A stretch of DNA of 60,000 nt, taken from the NCBI GenBank assembly GCA_029204225.1, contig CM055111.1, forward strand, positions 26,757,540-26,817,539, read 5' to 3'. The notes below the pieces were generated by a model, which made no database searches, had not been told where the DNA came from, and saw only the letters and a list, made by a program, of their open reading frames with translations. Numbering within the stretch: the stretch's first letter is position 1; each line of letters begins with the position of its first letter. The position numbers were made by a program, and so were the translations under genes. Below are positions 1 to 11,404 of the stretch, piece by piece. Origin of the DNA: Diphasiastrum complanatum. Taxonomy: Eukaryota; Streptophyta; Lycopodiopsida; Lycopodiales; Lycopodiaceae.

Positions 1-409
1 TACATTCTGTTTTATACCATGGGTTATACCGAGGGGCCTTTTTTTCATCAGTCTTGGTATTACTCTTGGTTAGCAGAGTGTCTTTGAATGCCTCTGGCCA
101 CCTGGACCCTCTTTATAAATGTCTCAAAAATCAGTTCAAATTTGGTAGGCTTATACCAAGTTCAGCCTTGGTATACCCCTCAAACTATATTTAGATTTAT
201 GTTCCAAGGCCTTCTAGTGGATTTACAACCCTCTCTATATCCCTCTCTATAAATGTTTCAAAACCAAGTTCAAATTTGATAGGCTTATTCTGAGGCCAAA
301 TACCGGACCCAAGGCTTGAGCATTCTGCTCCCCGCACGACTCATTTTAAAAACTATATTCCAAAGAAACGCTCAAAAAAGCCTAGGAAATCGCCCGTCCT
401 CTTGTAGTG
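1..409 (-). mobile_element. CACTA-type transposon terminal region (one end at 409)
   Basis: The segment ends at 409 with a sequence that reads CACTACAAGAGGACGGGCGA on the minus strand, the classical CACTA (En/Spm) terminus. The element runs leftwards out of the window. The same stretch occurs in inverse orientation at 39767 to about 40200 and in part at 43262-43516. All share the outer flank beginning AGAGAAGTGCACC, or a deletion derivative of it, so they are duplicates of one insertion rather than independent insertions. No coding sequence is visible here. Confidence 0.7.
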
Positions 410-778
410 AGAGAAGTGCACCATGTTTCATGCCTTTGTAGAGAATAGGCTACCACCCTCTCACACAAAAAGGCATACTTTTAGGTCGTAGCACAAAGGG
501 CATAATTTTAAGGCCACTCTTTATGCAACACAAAGGGCATATTTTAATGTTGCCTCATAAAGCTTTTAGGAATCAAACATTCAGGAAACTTTTTAGTTCT
601 ATGATGAATACATTGGTAGATGGACCTTTTTGAAGAACAAGAAATCAGGTTGTTCAATCTCAAAGATGCTTTGTCTTTTGAAAAATTTCAATAGTCTCTC
701 CAACAACACTTGCGAAGACTTCAAATTTTTCACAAAATAACAAATATTTGCAACTTGTGTAAGGAGAGGAACTTAATT
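410..778 (+). repeat. Flank of the CACTA insertion, member of a segmental repeat
   Basis: This stretch recurs at about 15036-16460 (same orientation, expanded and diverged) and at about 39420-39766 (inverse). It contains one or two copies of the CCCTTTATGCAACA...AAAGGGCA palindromic unit that is amplified at 15140-15822. At about 778 it is joined abruptly to copia RNase H sequence. No gene is recognisable. Confidence 0.6.
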
Positions 779-996
779 CGATCAGTTCACTTAGCCAGTT
801 CCTATCATGAATTAAGGGCAAGCACATTGAAAAACACTCATGAAGGTCATGAAGTATGTCCAAGCAACAAAACATCTATGCATTTGTTATGGAGGCAGCC
901 AATCTGACAACTTTCTTGAAGTTTATACAGATGCAGATTGGGCAAGAGATATCGATACCGAAAGATAGACTTCTAGATTTGTATTCTTATTCAATC
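779..996 (+). pseudogene. Copia RNase H fragment (5' part, interrupted)
   Basis: It is nearly collinear with 20000-20210, where the translation reads as copia RT end and RNase H (ADWAGDIDTKRLTSRF). The reading frame is broken here. The sequence stops at 996 in the middle of the RNase H domain and resumes at about 1829 after an inserted LTR. It is a dead fragment. Confidence 0.7.
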
Positions 997-1820
997 TGTG
1001 AGAAATTGGCAAAAATCTAGCTTGGTATTTTTTATGATAGAAGTTTGTAAGTGAATCTCACATGTGTGGAGGATGTTCCCACGTGTGGAGAATTGTAAAG
1101 TAAATCAAAATGTTTGATATAGGGGTCTCATAGAATTTCATAGTCAAGCATTTAGGTGTAGGATGTTGATAGGGTCAATTTTGGCATAGATGGCAAATCA
1201 TCCATTTCCACTTGTAATGCAAATATTGAGCCAAAATAGAGCCAAACTTGTGCCAATTAGAGTGTAGACAAGTGTCATGCTACTGTTTGATGAAGCTTAA
1301 GAGGTTTAATATGATTTAGAGGTGGAACCTTGTGAGGTCCAATAGAAAATTGAGGTGTGCTTGAATATAGTCCAGTAGAATTTAGAGGTGCATGGATCAA
1401 TAGTCCAATAGGATTAAGAGGTGGCAAAGTGTGATCCAATCATAGTTAAGCATAGTGGTAGTGGTAGCTCATGAATCTATTAGTATCATTGTACTCCTCC
1501 TTTTGGATCTAACTGATTTTGAGATTGAGTGGATTTTGAGTGTCATTGAATTTCTAGCTTTCTCTCTCTACCCGAGAGCTCTTGATGGTTTTTCTCTCTC
1601 TACCCGAGGAGAGCAGCTTGTTTTTACTTAGAATACTTCTGGAACACTTCCCACACGTGTGTGAGAGTTGGAAGTGATTGAATGCATGTAGTAGTGTGTT
1701 TTTGCCATAGAATCAAAGATAGATCTTGAATCTCAATCTAGTCTTGATCTTGGTGCATCTACACACCTTAGGAGATCACAAGTACATGTAGTGGACAATC
1801 CACACGTGTGAAAGTCAACA
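997..1820 (+). mobile_element. Solo-type LTR inserted in copia RNase H
   Basis: The insertion begins TGTGAGAAATTGG and ends GTCAACA, and is followed directly by TGGTATCAGAGC (1821-1832), the copia primer-binding motif. Its start resembles the TGTGAAAAATTG start of the 47-53 kb element's LTR. An alternative boundary at 1164 gives the perfect pair TGTTGA...TCAACA, so the exact left edge is uncertain. The host RNase H sequence is recognisable on both sides when compared with the uninterrupted copy at about 20210. No clear 5-bp target duplication is seen. Confidence 0.55.
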
Positions 1821-1828
1821 TGGTATCA

Positions 1829-2232
1829 GAGCCCAATCTCATGGAACAACCAAAAATAGACCTCAGTAGCATTATCATCAACTGAATCAGAATACATAGC
1901 TACACAAATGCTGCCAAAGAGATTTGGCTGAGAAATCTGCTTGCATATATTGACCTTGCTCAGCTACACCCAACAACCATATATTGTGATAATCAAAGCA
2001 TAATTGTACTATCTCTAAATCCGATTTCACTCTCACAGCAAGCATATCGAAATCATATATCACTACCTTAGAGAAAAAGTGCAAAGCAAGGAAGTATCAT
2101 TGGTTTACTGTAGAATAGATTTTATGGCAGCATATTACTCCCCCAAAACATTATCAAAGGATCATCATATCAGATTTAACAACATTCTACATCTGAAGAT
2201 CCAAGTTTTTCAAAATCCACATTAAGGGGGAA
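1829..2232 (+). pseudogene. Copia RNase H fragment (3' part) with polypurine tract
   Basis: It continues the RNase H sequence interrupted at 996 and parallels 20217-20618. The tail ATTAAGGGGGAA (2221-2232) is the polypurine tract, and the LTR starts immediately after it. Frames are broken. It belongs to the TGTTGGATTT LTR family described in the next entry. Confidence 0.75.
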
Positions 2233-2950
2233 TGTTGGATTTTAATGCTCAAGACTAAATCCACTTAGTAATGAGCATCCTGAAAAAATCATCCGACTTC
2301 ATCGACTTTGACTTAAACTTTAACATCAACTCACTCATCGACTTACTCCATTTGACTCTATCGACAATCAACTCCATCAACTTCGTCGACAATTGACTCC
2401 ATCGACTTACTCGACTCAATCGACAACTCAACTCCATCGACAATCAATCAACACTCAACTAACTCGACTCCATCAACTCTTGACTTACTCGAATCACTCG
2501 ACTCCATCGATCCATGTACTATCAGAAGACTTCAAGGACAACATTGATAGTCCACCTACTTGTACATAGATTTTACTGATACAATGATAACTACCGACTA
2601 CAAGGCGACTCTAATAAAGTAAGTAGGTCCAAATTACTACCCACTGAACTGTAATCATTTACTAGTCAAGTAAATAAAGTCTACACTTCAGCAGTTAGAT
2701 TAAGCTGGACAATCTGGATGATTTGCTCTATCATCTAGTTAGAAATGATCAAGCCTATGAGGCTCTGTATGTTTGCGCCTCCCAGACTAGCGCACAGCTT
2801 CATGCTCATGTACTCTATTTTTGATTAATCAAAGAGTGCAATTTTGTCCACACAATTGTTTTTTCGTGTCGGGTATCTCCAAATTTTAATTATGGATGCC
2901 ATTTTTTAACCGATTTTGATTTAGCTTCACATACCCAATTTTTTTTGACA
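2233..2950 (+). mobile_element. LTR of the TGTTGGATTT copia family
   Basis: The LTR runs from TGTTGGATTTTAATG to TTTTTTGACA, about 718 bp, placed directly after a polypurine tract. Related LTRs in the window are 17800-18411 (partial), 20619-21441, 32737-33259 (minus), 37592-38228 (minus, truncated) and 41676-42312 (minus, truncated). Its left half is rich in degenerate TCGACTCCATCGAC repeats. Compared with 20619-21441 it lacks about 100 bp near 2860. Confidence 0.85.
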
Positions 2951-4958
2951 TGTGGCATTCTTTTTTGAATTAGTACAATGTACTCGGATAAAGAACATGT
3001 TTTTCTTTTTGATCTGTTTGCTTGTTAGTAATAAAGAACTAATCCTTGGTGTTTTCATTGAGAGAAATCAATTGCCTATTTGATTCTGTCCTGCTGAATA
3101 TATATGTTTGTCTCTGTAAAAAAGGTTGCTTACTATTTATTTTGGTTGTCTAAAAGATAAAGTACTTTCTTCATTCTGAATTCTTGACCATATCATCTTA
3201 GATTGGTGTTACTGGATGCCAATTTAACCAAATATCCGTGGATAGCTAGTCTTTCCACTCTGGTGTTCAACCTTGAATATCACATACCTTACCTCCGACA
3301 TTATCTATTTTACACTGGCAATCCAAAAGAGAATATGTATCTCTCTCTAGGAGAACGATATACCTTATATACTACACATTTTTACCAATATTGTAGGAAT
3401 CTATAATGCCTGGACCACCACATTCTTGATCTCGACTATCCAGATAGGAAAGTCAAATTACCTGTGTATCAAGTTTGTTTAGTCGGTAAGCAAGCTAGCA
3501 AATCAGTTAGATCAAGCCATCAACAAGTTGCTAGAGGATTATTAGATGTTGTACATACAAACATTTGTGGCCCAATGTAGAATCCTTCATTAAAGGCTGC
3601 AAAGTATTTCATCACTTTTATTGATGAATTTTCAGAAGAACAATGGTGTACTTTATCAAGAAGAAATCAAAAGCTTTCAATTGCTTTAAAATCTTCAAGG
3701 AGTGTGCAGAGAAAGAAACTGATAAGAAGATCAAAGCCCCAAGGTGCAACAATGGTGGTGAGTACATCTCTATCGAATTCAAGGAGTACTGCTAGAGCCA
3801 AGGCATTGAATAGCAGTTTATCACTTTCTATTTGCCTCAATAAAATGGCATAGCCAAGAGGAAGAATCGCATCCTCCTGGTCGAGTCAGCCAAATGTATG
3901 CACATGCATCATTGCCAAAGAGCTTATGGGTTGAAGCAGTTTCCACTGCAGCTTACATCTAGAATAGATGTTCAACCAAGGCCCTCTCAAGAAAAATACC
4001 ACATGAGGTTTGGACAAGATCTAAGTCTTCATTGAAGACTCTATGAGTGTTCGAATGCATCACCTACGCGTAGATCCCGAAGGATACAAGGAAGAAATTT
4101 GACTTCCAAGGTCTCAAGACCATCCTGATTGGATATACTTCCTTTGACAATACTTACAAGCTATATGTCCTCGATATTCATCATATTTTATTCAACAGGG
4201 ATACAATCTTTATCAAGGATTAGTTCATCGACTTCAAAGGCAAAGATAAGGTTCCCTATGAACCTTCGACATGACAATTCGAGCCTCTGACTCAAGCATG
4301 CCTATAGTCAATCAGCTACTCGACAACGAGTTAGAAAAAATGTGTTGTTACTCAGCAACAACAAGTCCAAGGATTGGATAATCAGCCGATGCTACCTCCA
4401 ATAAGATCGAATCGAGTGCACACATAGCCCACGAAATATATTTCTGAGTCTATCTGTCTTTTAATTCAGGAAACGACTATTGACTAAAAAGAACTTAGCC
4501 AACTAGAATCTAATTTCTGGAGAGAAGTGATGGACATAGAGTATTCCTCTCTGATGAAGAACCAAACACGGTCATTAGTTGAACCACCTGCTGGCAGCAA
4601 TCTTATTGATTACAAATGGGTCTTTAAGATCAAGTACAACACCAATGGAAGTACTGATCGAAGAATGGCATGACTAGTAGTGCAAGGATTTGTTCAAATC
4701 TCCAACATTGACTACAATGAGACTTTCAATCCAGTAGTCAACCATTCATTGATCCGAGCTCTCCTATTGTATGTTGTTGTAGCCGACCTCGAAGTACATC
4801 AACTTGATATACAAACAACTTATCTCAACGGAGTCATCGAAGAAGACATATATATGCTACATCTTGAAGGATACTTTCTCGAAGGTATGAAACATCATCT
4901 CTATAAACTCCATAAAGCACTTTATGGTTTGAAGCAAGAGCTTGGTTTCAGAGGATGA
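2951..4958 (+). pseudogene. Copia pol remnant: integrase and 5' half of reverse transcriptase
   Basis: After about 480 bp of non-coding internal sequence, a broken integrase reads from about 3440. It shows KLPVYQVCLVGKQ, then ICGPM, YFITFIDEFS and CNNGGEYIS. The normally acidic residue before NGGEY is Asn. Stops fall at 3578, 3793 and 3841. The RT part, best read at 4680-4958, shows VHQLDIQTTYLNG and KALYGLKQ and then stops abruptly, with the catalytic YVDD region absent. The inverse copy is at 30699-32736. It is non-functional; the missing 3' half was lost before the palindrome formed because both arms end at the same point. Confidence 0.8.
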
Positions 4959-5389
4959 ACTGTACACTTATCTACAAAAATGTAAACTGTATATAGATAA
5001 CTATTATAATCTAATCAGTAAGGCTGATAACGAGACAAACATTGTACATGCTTTCATGCATTGATTTTTTCTTCAGACTAATTGTCAGTAAGAAGCTCAT
5101 AGCTTTTACAAAGCAAAGTTAGCTTTATGAGCAAGTGGTTTTTCCCACTATTGTCTTGTGCTCATAGCATAACTAACGTGTATCTTCATACATTAATCTG
5201 AATCAATCACTGTCATTATCGTGTTCAGAGTTCTTGTTAGTATTGCATATTTAAGCTACTATGTCTTCGTGTCTGACATTCTTATTGCTTTGTCCGATTG
5301 TCTGCTCTTTTGCTTCTACAAACAACCACACAATTAAAGCTATAATCAAATCTTGTGTTAATTGAGTTCACTTTTTTATTTTCAAGAGA
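4959..5389 (+). other. Non-coding segment upstream of a copia gag, possible old LTR or leader
   Basis: An AT-rich stretch links the truncated RT to the gag pseudogene at 5819. It is repeated in inverse orientation at about 30300-30698. The position directly before gag suggests a 5' LTR or leader, but no clean TG...CA boundaries or Met primer site are visible. Confidence 0.35.
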
Positions 5390-5768
5390 TATTAGAGGGA
5401 GTTTTAACTTTCAAAAAGACCCTTTAAGAATTCGTGCAAGATGCTTTTTTTATTATTAAAATATTATAACACTAATACTTTTGACTTGCCATAACTTTTT
5501 ATTCGTAGCTTAAAAGTATGTCATATAACATATCATTAAAAAGCCCTTGTTGAGCGCTTTTCAATGCACCAAACTTCGCTAAATTCAGACTTACCACTAA
5601 AAAGTTATGCCATTTTTAGTATGGAATCAAAATGTGCACTCAAAAAGTTACGTTACGTAGATTTCAAATTTGAGTGTTTTGATTGGTCCATGTGTAAGAA
5701 AAATTTAAGAAAAAATATAAAAAGAATCTTTACAAAGGGTCTTTTTGGGATTTAGAACTCCTCTAATG
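5390..5768. mobile_element. Short TIR element, copy 1 (CATTAG family)
   Basis: An element of about 379 bp has inverted ends TATTAGAGGGAGTTTT...GAACTCCTCTAATG, followed inwards by AAAAAGACCCTTT on both sides. The inverse arm of the palindrome (about 30300) lacks it and reads AAGGGA directly joined to GTGCTAAG. It therefore inserted after the duplication, or was precisely lost, with no target-site duplication. It contains a 63-codon reading frame with no recognised domain. Other members are at 6548-8486, 33529-33904 and 36578-36957. Confidence 0.8.
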
Positions 5769-5818
5769 GTGCTAAGTGCATTGGAATAGGTTCAAAGAGA
5801 AGATCAAATCAGTGCAAC

Positions 5819-6428
5819 ATGGCAACCTCAAGTGGCTTCATGTTGGAAGGCAATGAGAGGCTTACCTCAATCAACTATTCTACTTGGAAGGTGAGGATGA
5901 AATCTTGGCTTGAGATGAATGATTTAATGGATATTGTTGTAGGTGTGGAGGAGAGACCTTTGGCATCTCAAGAGCAATTGAGGTAGGACAAGAAGGCACA
6001 GAAATCTCTACACATTATGATGAATGTGACTAATGATCTTCTAAAGGAAGTTGGTAAGTGCACAACATCTAGTGAAGCTTGGAAAACCTTGTAGAAGGTT
6101 TATGAGTCCAAGTTTACATCTAGGGTCCTAACCTTACGGAGGAAAATTTTCTAAAGTCTTCAAACGAAGGATGAAAGTGCTCATGTTTTTGTTTTGAGAG
6201 TTAAAGCATTGAGTGATGAACTAGGATGTATTAGTGAAAGCATTAAGGATGTGGAGCTTGTTTAAGTTGTTCTTAATGGCTTGTTGGATGATCATGCTAA
6301 TTTGGTGTAAAATTCTGCTACTATTCAAAAGACTTTGCCAAGTATGGAAGACTTGCAAGAGGTCTGGGTGGCTAGAAAGTTTAGACTCCAAGCAAGAGGA
6401 GGATCATCTTCTACATCTCAAGTTGGAT
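5819..6428 (+). pseudogene. Copia gag (UBN2-type) pseudogene
   Basis: From ATG at 5819 one frame stays open without indels for about 200 codons except for five stops at 5984, 6092, 6152, 6263 and 6308. Each stop lies where a CAA or CAG glutamine codon would fit. Typical copia gag features are an N-terminal MATSSGFMLEG, NYSTWKVRM, and ALSDELG further on. The frame is cut at about 6430 by an LTR of an opposite-strand element. The first 70 bp or so reappear at about 30176-30247 on the minus strand in the other arm. It encodes a capsid-like protein remnant only. Confidence 0.8.
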
Positions 6429-6547
6429 AGGACTATGAGAATATCAGATCCAAAACATACTCTTGATGGATCTTAGATCTTTAGCCCATTTGGAGTGCAC
6501 ATCTAAATTTAGCTAAAAGATAGAAATCATCACTTTACATATGCTAG

Positions 6548-8486
6548 CATTAGAGAGTTCCAAGGACCAAAAGGGCTCTTTGTCAAAATGCTTTTATTGA
6601 CTATTCAACTATTCAATGTACATGTGGCCCAATAAAGTTTTTACACCTGTGAAAGAACATAACGTTGTTTGTCAGTCTGAAAAAATTTGGAGTTTTCTGG
6701 TAATATTTTGAACATTTCGAAACTCCCGCTGGGCAGGGTGTGGAGTTGTGATTTGACAATACTTGCTGCCCGCAAGACTCCTAACTACCCGACTCTAACA
6801 TGTCTTAAAGAGGGCCAACCTACAAGAAGCTGCAAAACATCATCTACAACAACATCAACCATTAAACTACAGACGAGTAGAACAACAATAGATTTTCTAG
6901 AAATTTTTGATATTTTTTATAGAATCATAATCAAGATGTGATTATTCTAATGTATTCTACATGAAGAGTAGATCATTTTTGCTTTTTATCTCATCTCCAT
7001 CCGAGTTCAAATAAGAAAGTTATGGCTAATCAAAGATTTTGATGATGTGGCATATCGCCATGATGTGAGAATAGACCAGTTTTCTTTACCAGAATGCAGA
7101 TTCTCACGTGGTGGAGATATTCCAATGGATTCTACATGAAGAGTAGATCATTTTTGCTTTTTATTTCATCTCGATCCGAGTTCAAATAAGAAAGTTATGG
7201 CTAATCAAAGATTCTGATGTTGTGGCATATCGCCATGACGCAAGAATAGACAAGTTTTTTTTACCAGAACGCAGATCCTCGTGTGGCGGAGATATTTTAC
7301 ATCATCAAATGCCACATCATCAAATAATATAAATGCCACATCATCAAATGCTTATCTGATACTATAAATCTTTGATCTACCATTACTTTCTTATCCGAAC
7401 TCTGATAGAGATGAGGTCAAAAGCAATATTGATCTACTCTTTGCATAGAATATGATGATGTGGCATATCGCCATGACGCGAGAATGGACAAGTTTTTCTT
7501 ATGAGAATGTAGATCCTCGCGTGGTGGAGATATTCCACATAATCAAGTGTCGCTTCATCAAAAGCTTATCTTGTACTATAAATCTTTGGTCTACCATAAC
7601 TTTCTTATCTAGACACTGATAAGAGGCCAAAAGCAAAATTGATCTACTCTTTGCATAGAATATGATGGAATGTTTGTATCTTGATTATGATTCTATAGAA
7701 ATTGAGAGCTTGCATTTTCATTTCATAAATGATCTCTTTTTAATTGCTTTTTCAAATTTGAAAAAACATAAAAGCAAAATTCAGACCCAACTTCAAGTTC
7801 TCACTTATTTTAATAGTTTAAGAGAAGAGGATTTGAACCTCTACAAGGTTAAGCCTTGTCTTCCAAACCCTTAATCCTACACAAAGGAGTAATTAATCTA
7901 ATAACAGAGGGAACATCTTACTAAACCAAGAAGCTGGAAACATCAATACATTATCTACAACAATATTAATCATTAATCTAAGGGAGAGCAGAATAACAAT
8001 AAACCTGAACATTGCGAAAAGCAATCACAACACCTACAAGAACAAGACTTATAGCATCAATAAAAAGTTGCAAAAGGAGCCCACATTGCTAAAACTTCCT
8101 TACAAAGCTCCTCAAAGTCATTCTCAAGACAACTCACAAGTATTCGACAAGCTGCCATGCAAATTAGTGTGACAACATGACTGGAGAAATCTAAAAGGCA
8201 AGAGGTTCTATTTATGTAAAACTTCGATCCTTTACACATGAAATTTTGGAGGGAATTTTATCCCGCTTGTGGCGTGTGCTTTGTTTCTTGGCAGCGTGCT
8301 TTGTTTCATGCGCCCTATTAATATACTTCAAAAAATGAGCCAGTCTTACAACTTAGAAGGCGGGCAGCACCGGAAACTAAGAAAACAAGAAAAAATTCTG
8401 GTCATTTTATCATTCTCTCTCTAACATTCTCTTACTAAGGCACGATTTCTTATACGGCCCTTTTAGAATCGAAAACTCCTCTAATG
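6548..8486. mobile_element. Long TIR element of the CATTAG family (1.94 kb)
   Basis: The ends are CATTAGAGAGTTCC and, inverted, CATTAGAGGAGTTTTCG, continuing into AAAAGGGC on both sides. The right sub-end shares the AGAA-TCGTGC motif with the short members. The host LTR reads CATATGCTAG directly before and AACTTGG directly after. The uninterrupted LTR at 23271/23272 reads ACATGCTAGAACTTGG, so insertion was blunt. It carries tandem and inverted 175-bp repeats at 6946-7560. Short open frames (6687-6941, 7662-7874, and 8057-8239 on minus) have no recognised transposase, so it is probably non-autonomous. Confidence 0.75.
6946..7560 (+). repeat. Tandem 175-bp repeats plus inverted partial copies
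   Basis: Units 6946-7120 and 7121-7295 are adjacent direct copies containing TTCTACATGAAGAGTAGATC and GTGGCATATCGCCATGA. About 7370-7455 is an inverted partial unit, and about 7452-7560 and 7590-7670 repeat parts again in direct and inverse sense. All lie inside the long TIR element. Confidence 0.8.
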
Positions 8487-9021
8487 AACTTGGAAATGCA
8501 TGAAGATCTGATTATAAGCACTTAGATACAATATGGTATTGTCCATGTCCGTGCAACAACAACGTCATACATTATTTCACACATGTGGATTGTAGATCAA
8601 CAAGAAAATTCACATTCTACATGCTAGAAATCAAGAAATCTAGAGAAATACACATGAGATGGACACATAATCAAAAGAGATGAATTATCCACATAAAAAG
8701 AGAATACAATGACACTTTTTCCATGTTGGTACTGTTATTTGTAGCTGCTAAATTTTCATTTGGCCAATTGCCCTAAACTTGCCTAAATGGTAACTTCTTG
8801 GTACTTCAGCAAAAACTTAGAAATTGTAGTCTAGATGCAATGTATCAAAATTAGCCAATTATCATGGGTCCAAATCCGACCTCATCCATTTATCTACTTG
8901 AAATAGTACAAACACTATTTAGGCCTTTACTCACAAATATAAATCTATTTCTAAGTTGAGATTTCATTTTGGCCTCAAAATTGCCAAGATAAGTCAACTA
9001 AACTAGTTGACATTTTTCACA

Positions 9022-11040
9022 ATCCCTCATCAACTAGTTTTAGCATAGATTTAGATAGAACTCCAAGTGATGTTCTATGCTTCATTTACAATTCTTTTCC
9101 CAATGCTTTGGTGAAGAGACCAGCCAGACACTTTCTTGATGAGACATGTTAAAGCTCCACCTCTTTTGCCATGACTTGTTCCTTCACAAAATGATAAGCC
9201 ACTTCAATATGGTAGCTCCTTGCATGAAAAATAGGATTGCTTGCCAAAATTTGGGTTGAAAGGTTATAGAAAAGAATAAGGTGATAATCCTCTATAAACA
9301 ATGCCAAAATCTCTAGAACTTGAGATGTACCTGAATACTCCCTTGCCTAGCTTCCAATGGTCCACACTAGGATCATGCATAAATTGACTTAATCTACCAA
9401 CACAATAGCTAAGATCAGGTCTTGTGATGGTTAGGTAAATGAGTGAACCAATTAGCTTCCTATAGAGAGCAATGTCCTTGAAGGATCTTTCATTACCTCA
9501 TTTAGTAAGCTTTACATTTGACTCCATGGGTTTATCAATAGACTTTGTATCTAGCGTATGAAATCTTTCTAGAATAAAATTATCATACTTTTCTTGACAA
9601 ATGAAAAGAAATTGAGAAATTCTAGATACCCCTATTACCAATATATAATGCAAAAGACCAAGATCATGCACCTCAAACTCCTTTTTGAGTGCAATCCCGA
9701 TATCATCAATATCTGGATTGTTTTCTCCACTCAAAATGATATCATCCACATAGATTAGAAGAATGGTAACATCATTTCCAACAAATCTATAGTAAAGTGA
9801 ATGATGATACTCACTCATTATAAAGTTTTGTGAAAGTAGAAGAGTATTGAGCTTAGTATACCAACCCGTTCGTGCTTGCTTAAGTCCATACAATCTCTTT
9901 TATAGAAAATACACATGATTATGCTTGCCATGTGAAATTTAGCCCTCAGCCATAAACACCTCCTCCTCAAGATCTGTACTAAAAAATGCATTAGTGATAT
10001 CCAATTGCCATAGATCCCATCCAAAAAGTGTTGCAAGTGATATGATGACCAAATGCTTACCATCTTTGCCACGGGTGTAAAGGTCTCATCATAGTCGATA
10101 GCATGTTCTTAAGCATATCCCTTTGCCACCAAATTTGTCCTCCTTCACTTTTGATTTGAAGTAGGCTCTTCAACATCAACATCCAAAGTATCATCAACAA
10201 TGTCATTCACATTAAGAATGTTAGATTCAACATTCACACCACCACTTGAAGAAAATTTTGGAAAGTTTCTCTCATAAAAAATGACATCTCTTCCTATGAC
10301 CGCTTTCTTAGTTGAAGGAATATAAACTTTGTAAGCCTTGCTCACCTCACTATAACCAACAAATATACCTTTCATTGAAGATGGATCCTCCTTTCTCCTA
10401 TCATCAAGAGTAATGTTGATATAACAAATGCATCCAAACGTTTTGTAAAACTTGACACTCGGCCTCCTACCAAATAACATCTCCAAAAGGGTTTTTCCAT
10501 CCAATACCACACTCGGCCATCTATTGCATAAAAAATTGGCACACAACAAAGCTTGATCCCAAAAAGATTTAGGAAGATTTGTACCTCACCTCATGGCTTT
10601 GGATCCTTCACATAAGATTCTATTCTTGCTCTCGGCCACTCCATTTTATTGTGGTGTCCTTGGTCTTGGGTACTCCCTCTTGATCCCGCTTGCATCACAA
10701 AATGCTTTGAACTTGGTAGAAATATACTCACCACCATTGTGACTCCTCAAGCACTTGATTTTTGTAGAAAATTGGACCTCCCTTGCCATCTTGAACTTGA
10801 CAGAGACATCAAACACCTCATTTTTGCTCTTTAGTAGATACACCCAACAAAATCTACTAAAATCATCAATAAAAGTCACATACATCTTAGCATTTCCATT
10901 GCTAATTGTAGTAACACCATGAATATCCAAATGCACAAGTTGAAACGGCTTACTTGATCTTGATGCAGGTCTCTTGTAAGGTAACCTATGTGATTTTGAC
11001 AAAGCACATTGCTCACAAACATGATTCATGGAATGATCAT
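9022..11040 (-). pseudogene. Copia pol pseudogene: integrase, RT, partial RNase H
   Basis: Read on the minus strand from 11029, this gives an integrase zinc segment (CEQCALSKSHRLPY), HLDIHG, FIDDFSRF and LRSHNGGEY. A histidine replaces the second catalytic aspartate of the DDE triad. A stop interrupts PQ-NG at about 10644. The domain continues through GRRPSVKFYKTFGC and IFVGY. RT motifs include MYGLKQA and LLIYVDDIILSG (9498-9893) in broken frames. RNase H is shortened internally and ends at the purine tract before 9021. The inverse copy at about 28210-30175 shares the Asp-to-His change and the stop, so both defects predate the duplication. Confidence 0.85.
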
Positions 11041-11404
11041 GACTCTGGCGAAGATTTAGGCAAAGGTTCCTCTCATAGAACTGATATTCACTTGTCTATA
11101 ACTAGATCCATTTCAAATCTATATACATTAGACCAGGCGAAAGATGGTTATCAATGTTTTCATAATTTTAGAGGTTTAATCACTATTTTTGGTGGTTTAT
11201 CTTCAGTTTCTGAAAATTGGATGGGAATTAACCTTTGCCCTTCAAATTGGAGCTTCATTGCATCAGGGCAGTCATGTTTGCAAGTCGGTGAATGTTGGTT
11301 GCAAAGGAACAAAAAGTTATCAATGTCTAATGCAGATTTTAACCCTTTTTTGTCATCAAAATAGCTGAAAATGAGTAATTTTTTTTGGTTTTGCTTGTTT
11401 CTTG
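11041..11404. other. Unassigned stretch between copia fragment and S1 gene
   Basis: It is repeated inversely at about 27748-28209. An 82-codon minus-strand frame at 11160-11408 (KKGLKSALDIDNF, EFEGQRL-like) is only partly kept in the other arm. I do not recognise it and make no gene call. Confidence 0.3.

Larger units (their letters stand above)
6430..9021 (-). mobile_element. 3' LTR of a minus-strand copia element, split by a TIR transposon
   Basis: The LTR parts are 6430-6547 and 8487-9021, about 653 bp together. They match the uninterrupted LTR at 23160-23798. The minus-strand start is TGTGAAAAATGTC at 9021, preceded by the purine tract GATGAGGGA. The far edge near 6430 is approximate. 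The 1.94-kb element 6548-8486 sits inside it. Confidence 0.75.

Noticed and set aside
5564-5755. 63- and 79-codon frames in the short TIR elements (also 36591-36830) as a gene
   Set aside because: The frames differ at the N-terminus, have no recognisable domain, and the elements are too small for a transposase.
7822-7895. tRNA-like sequence on the minus strand
   Set aside because: A good T-arm (AGAGGTTCAAATCCTCT) and a variable-arm-like stem are present, but no matching acceptor stem, D-arm or anticodon stem.
10954-11364. Plus-strand 136-codon frame
   Set aside because: Its left part is antisense to the copia integrase and the rest has no recognisable domain.
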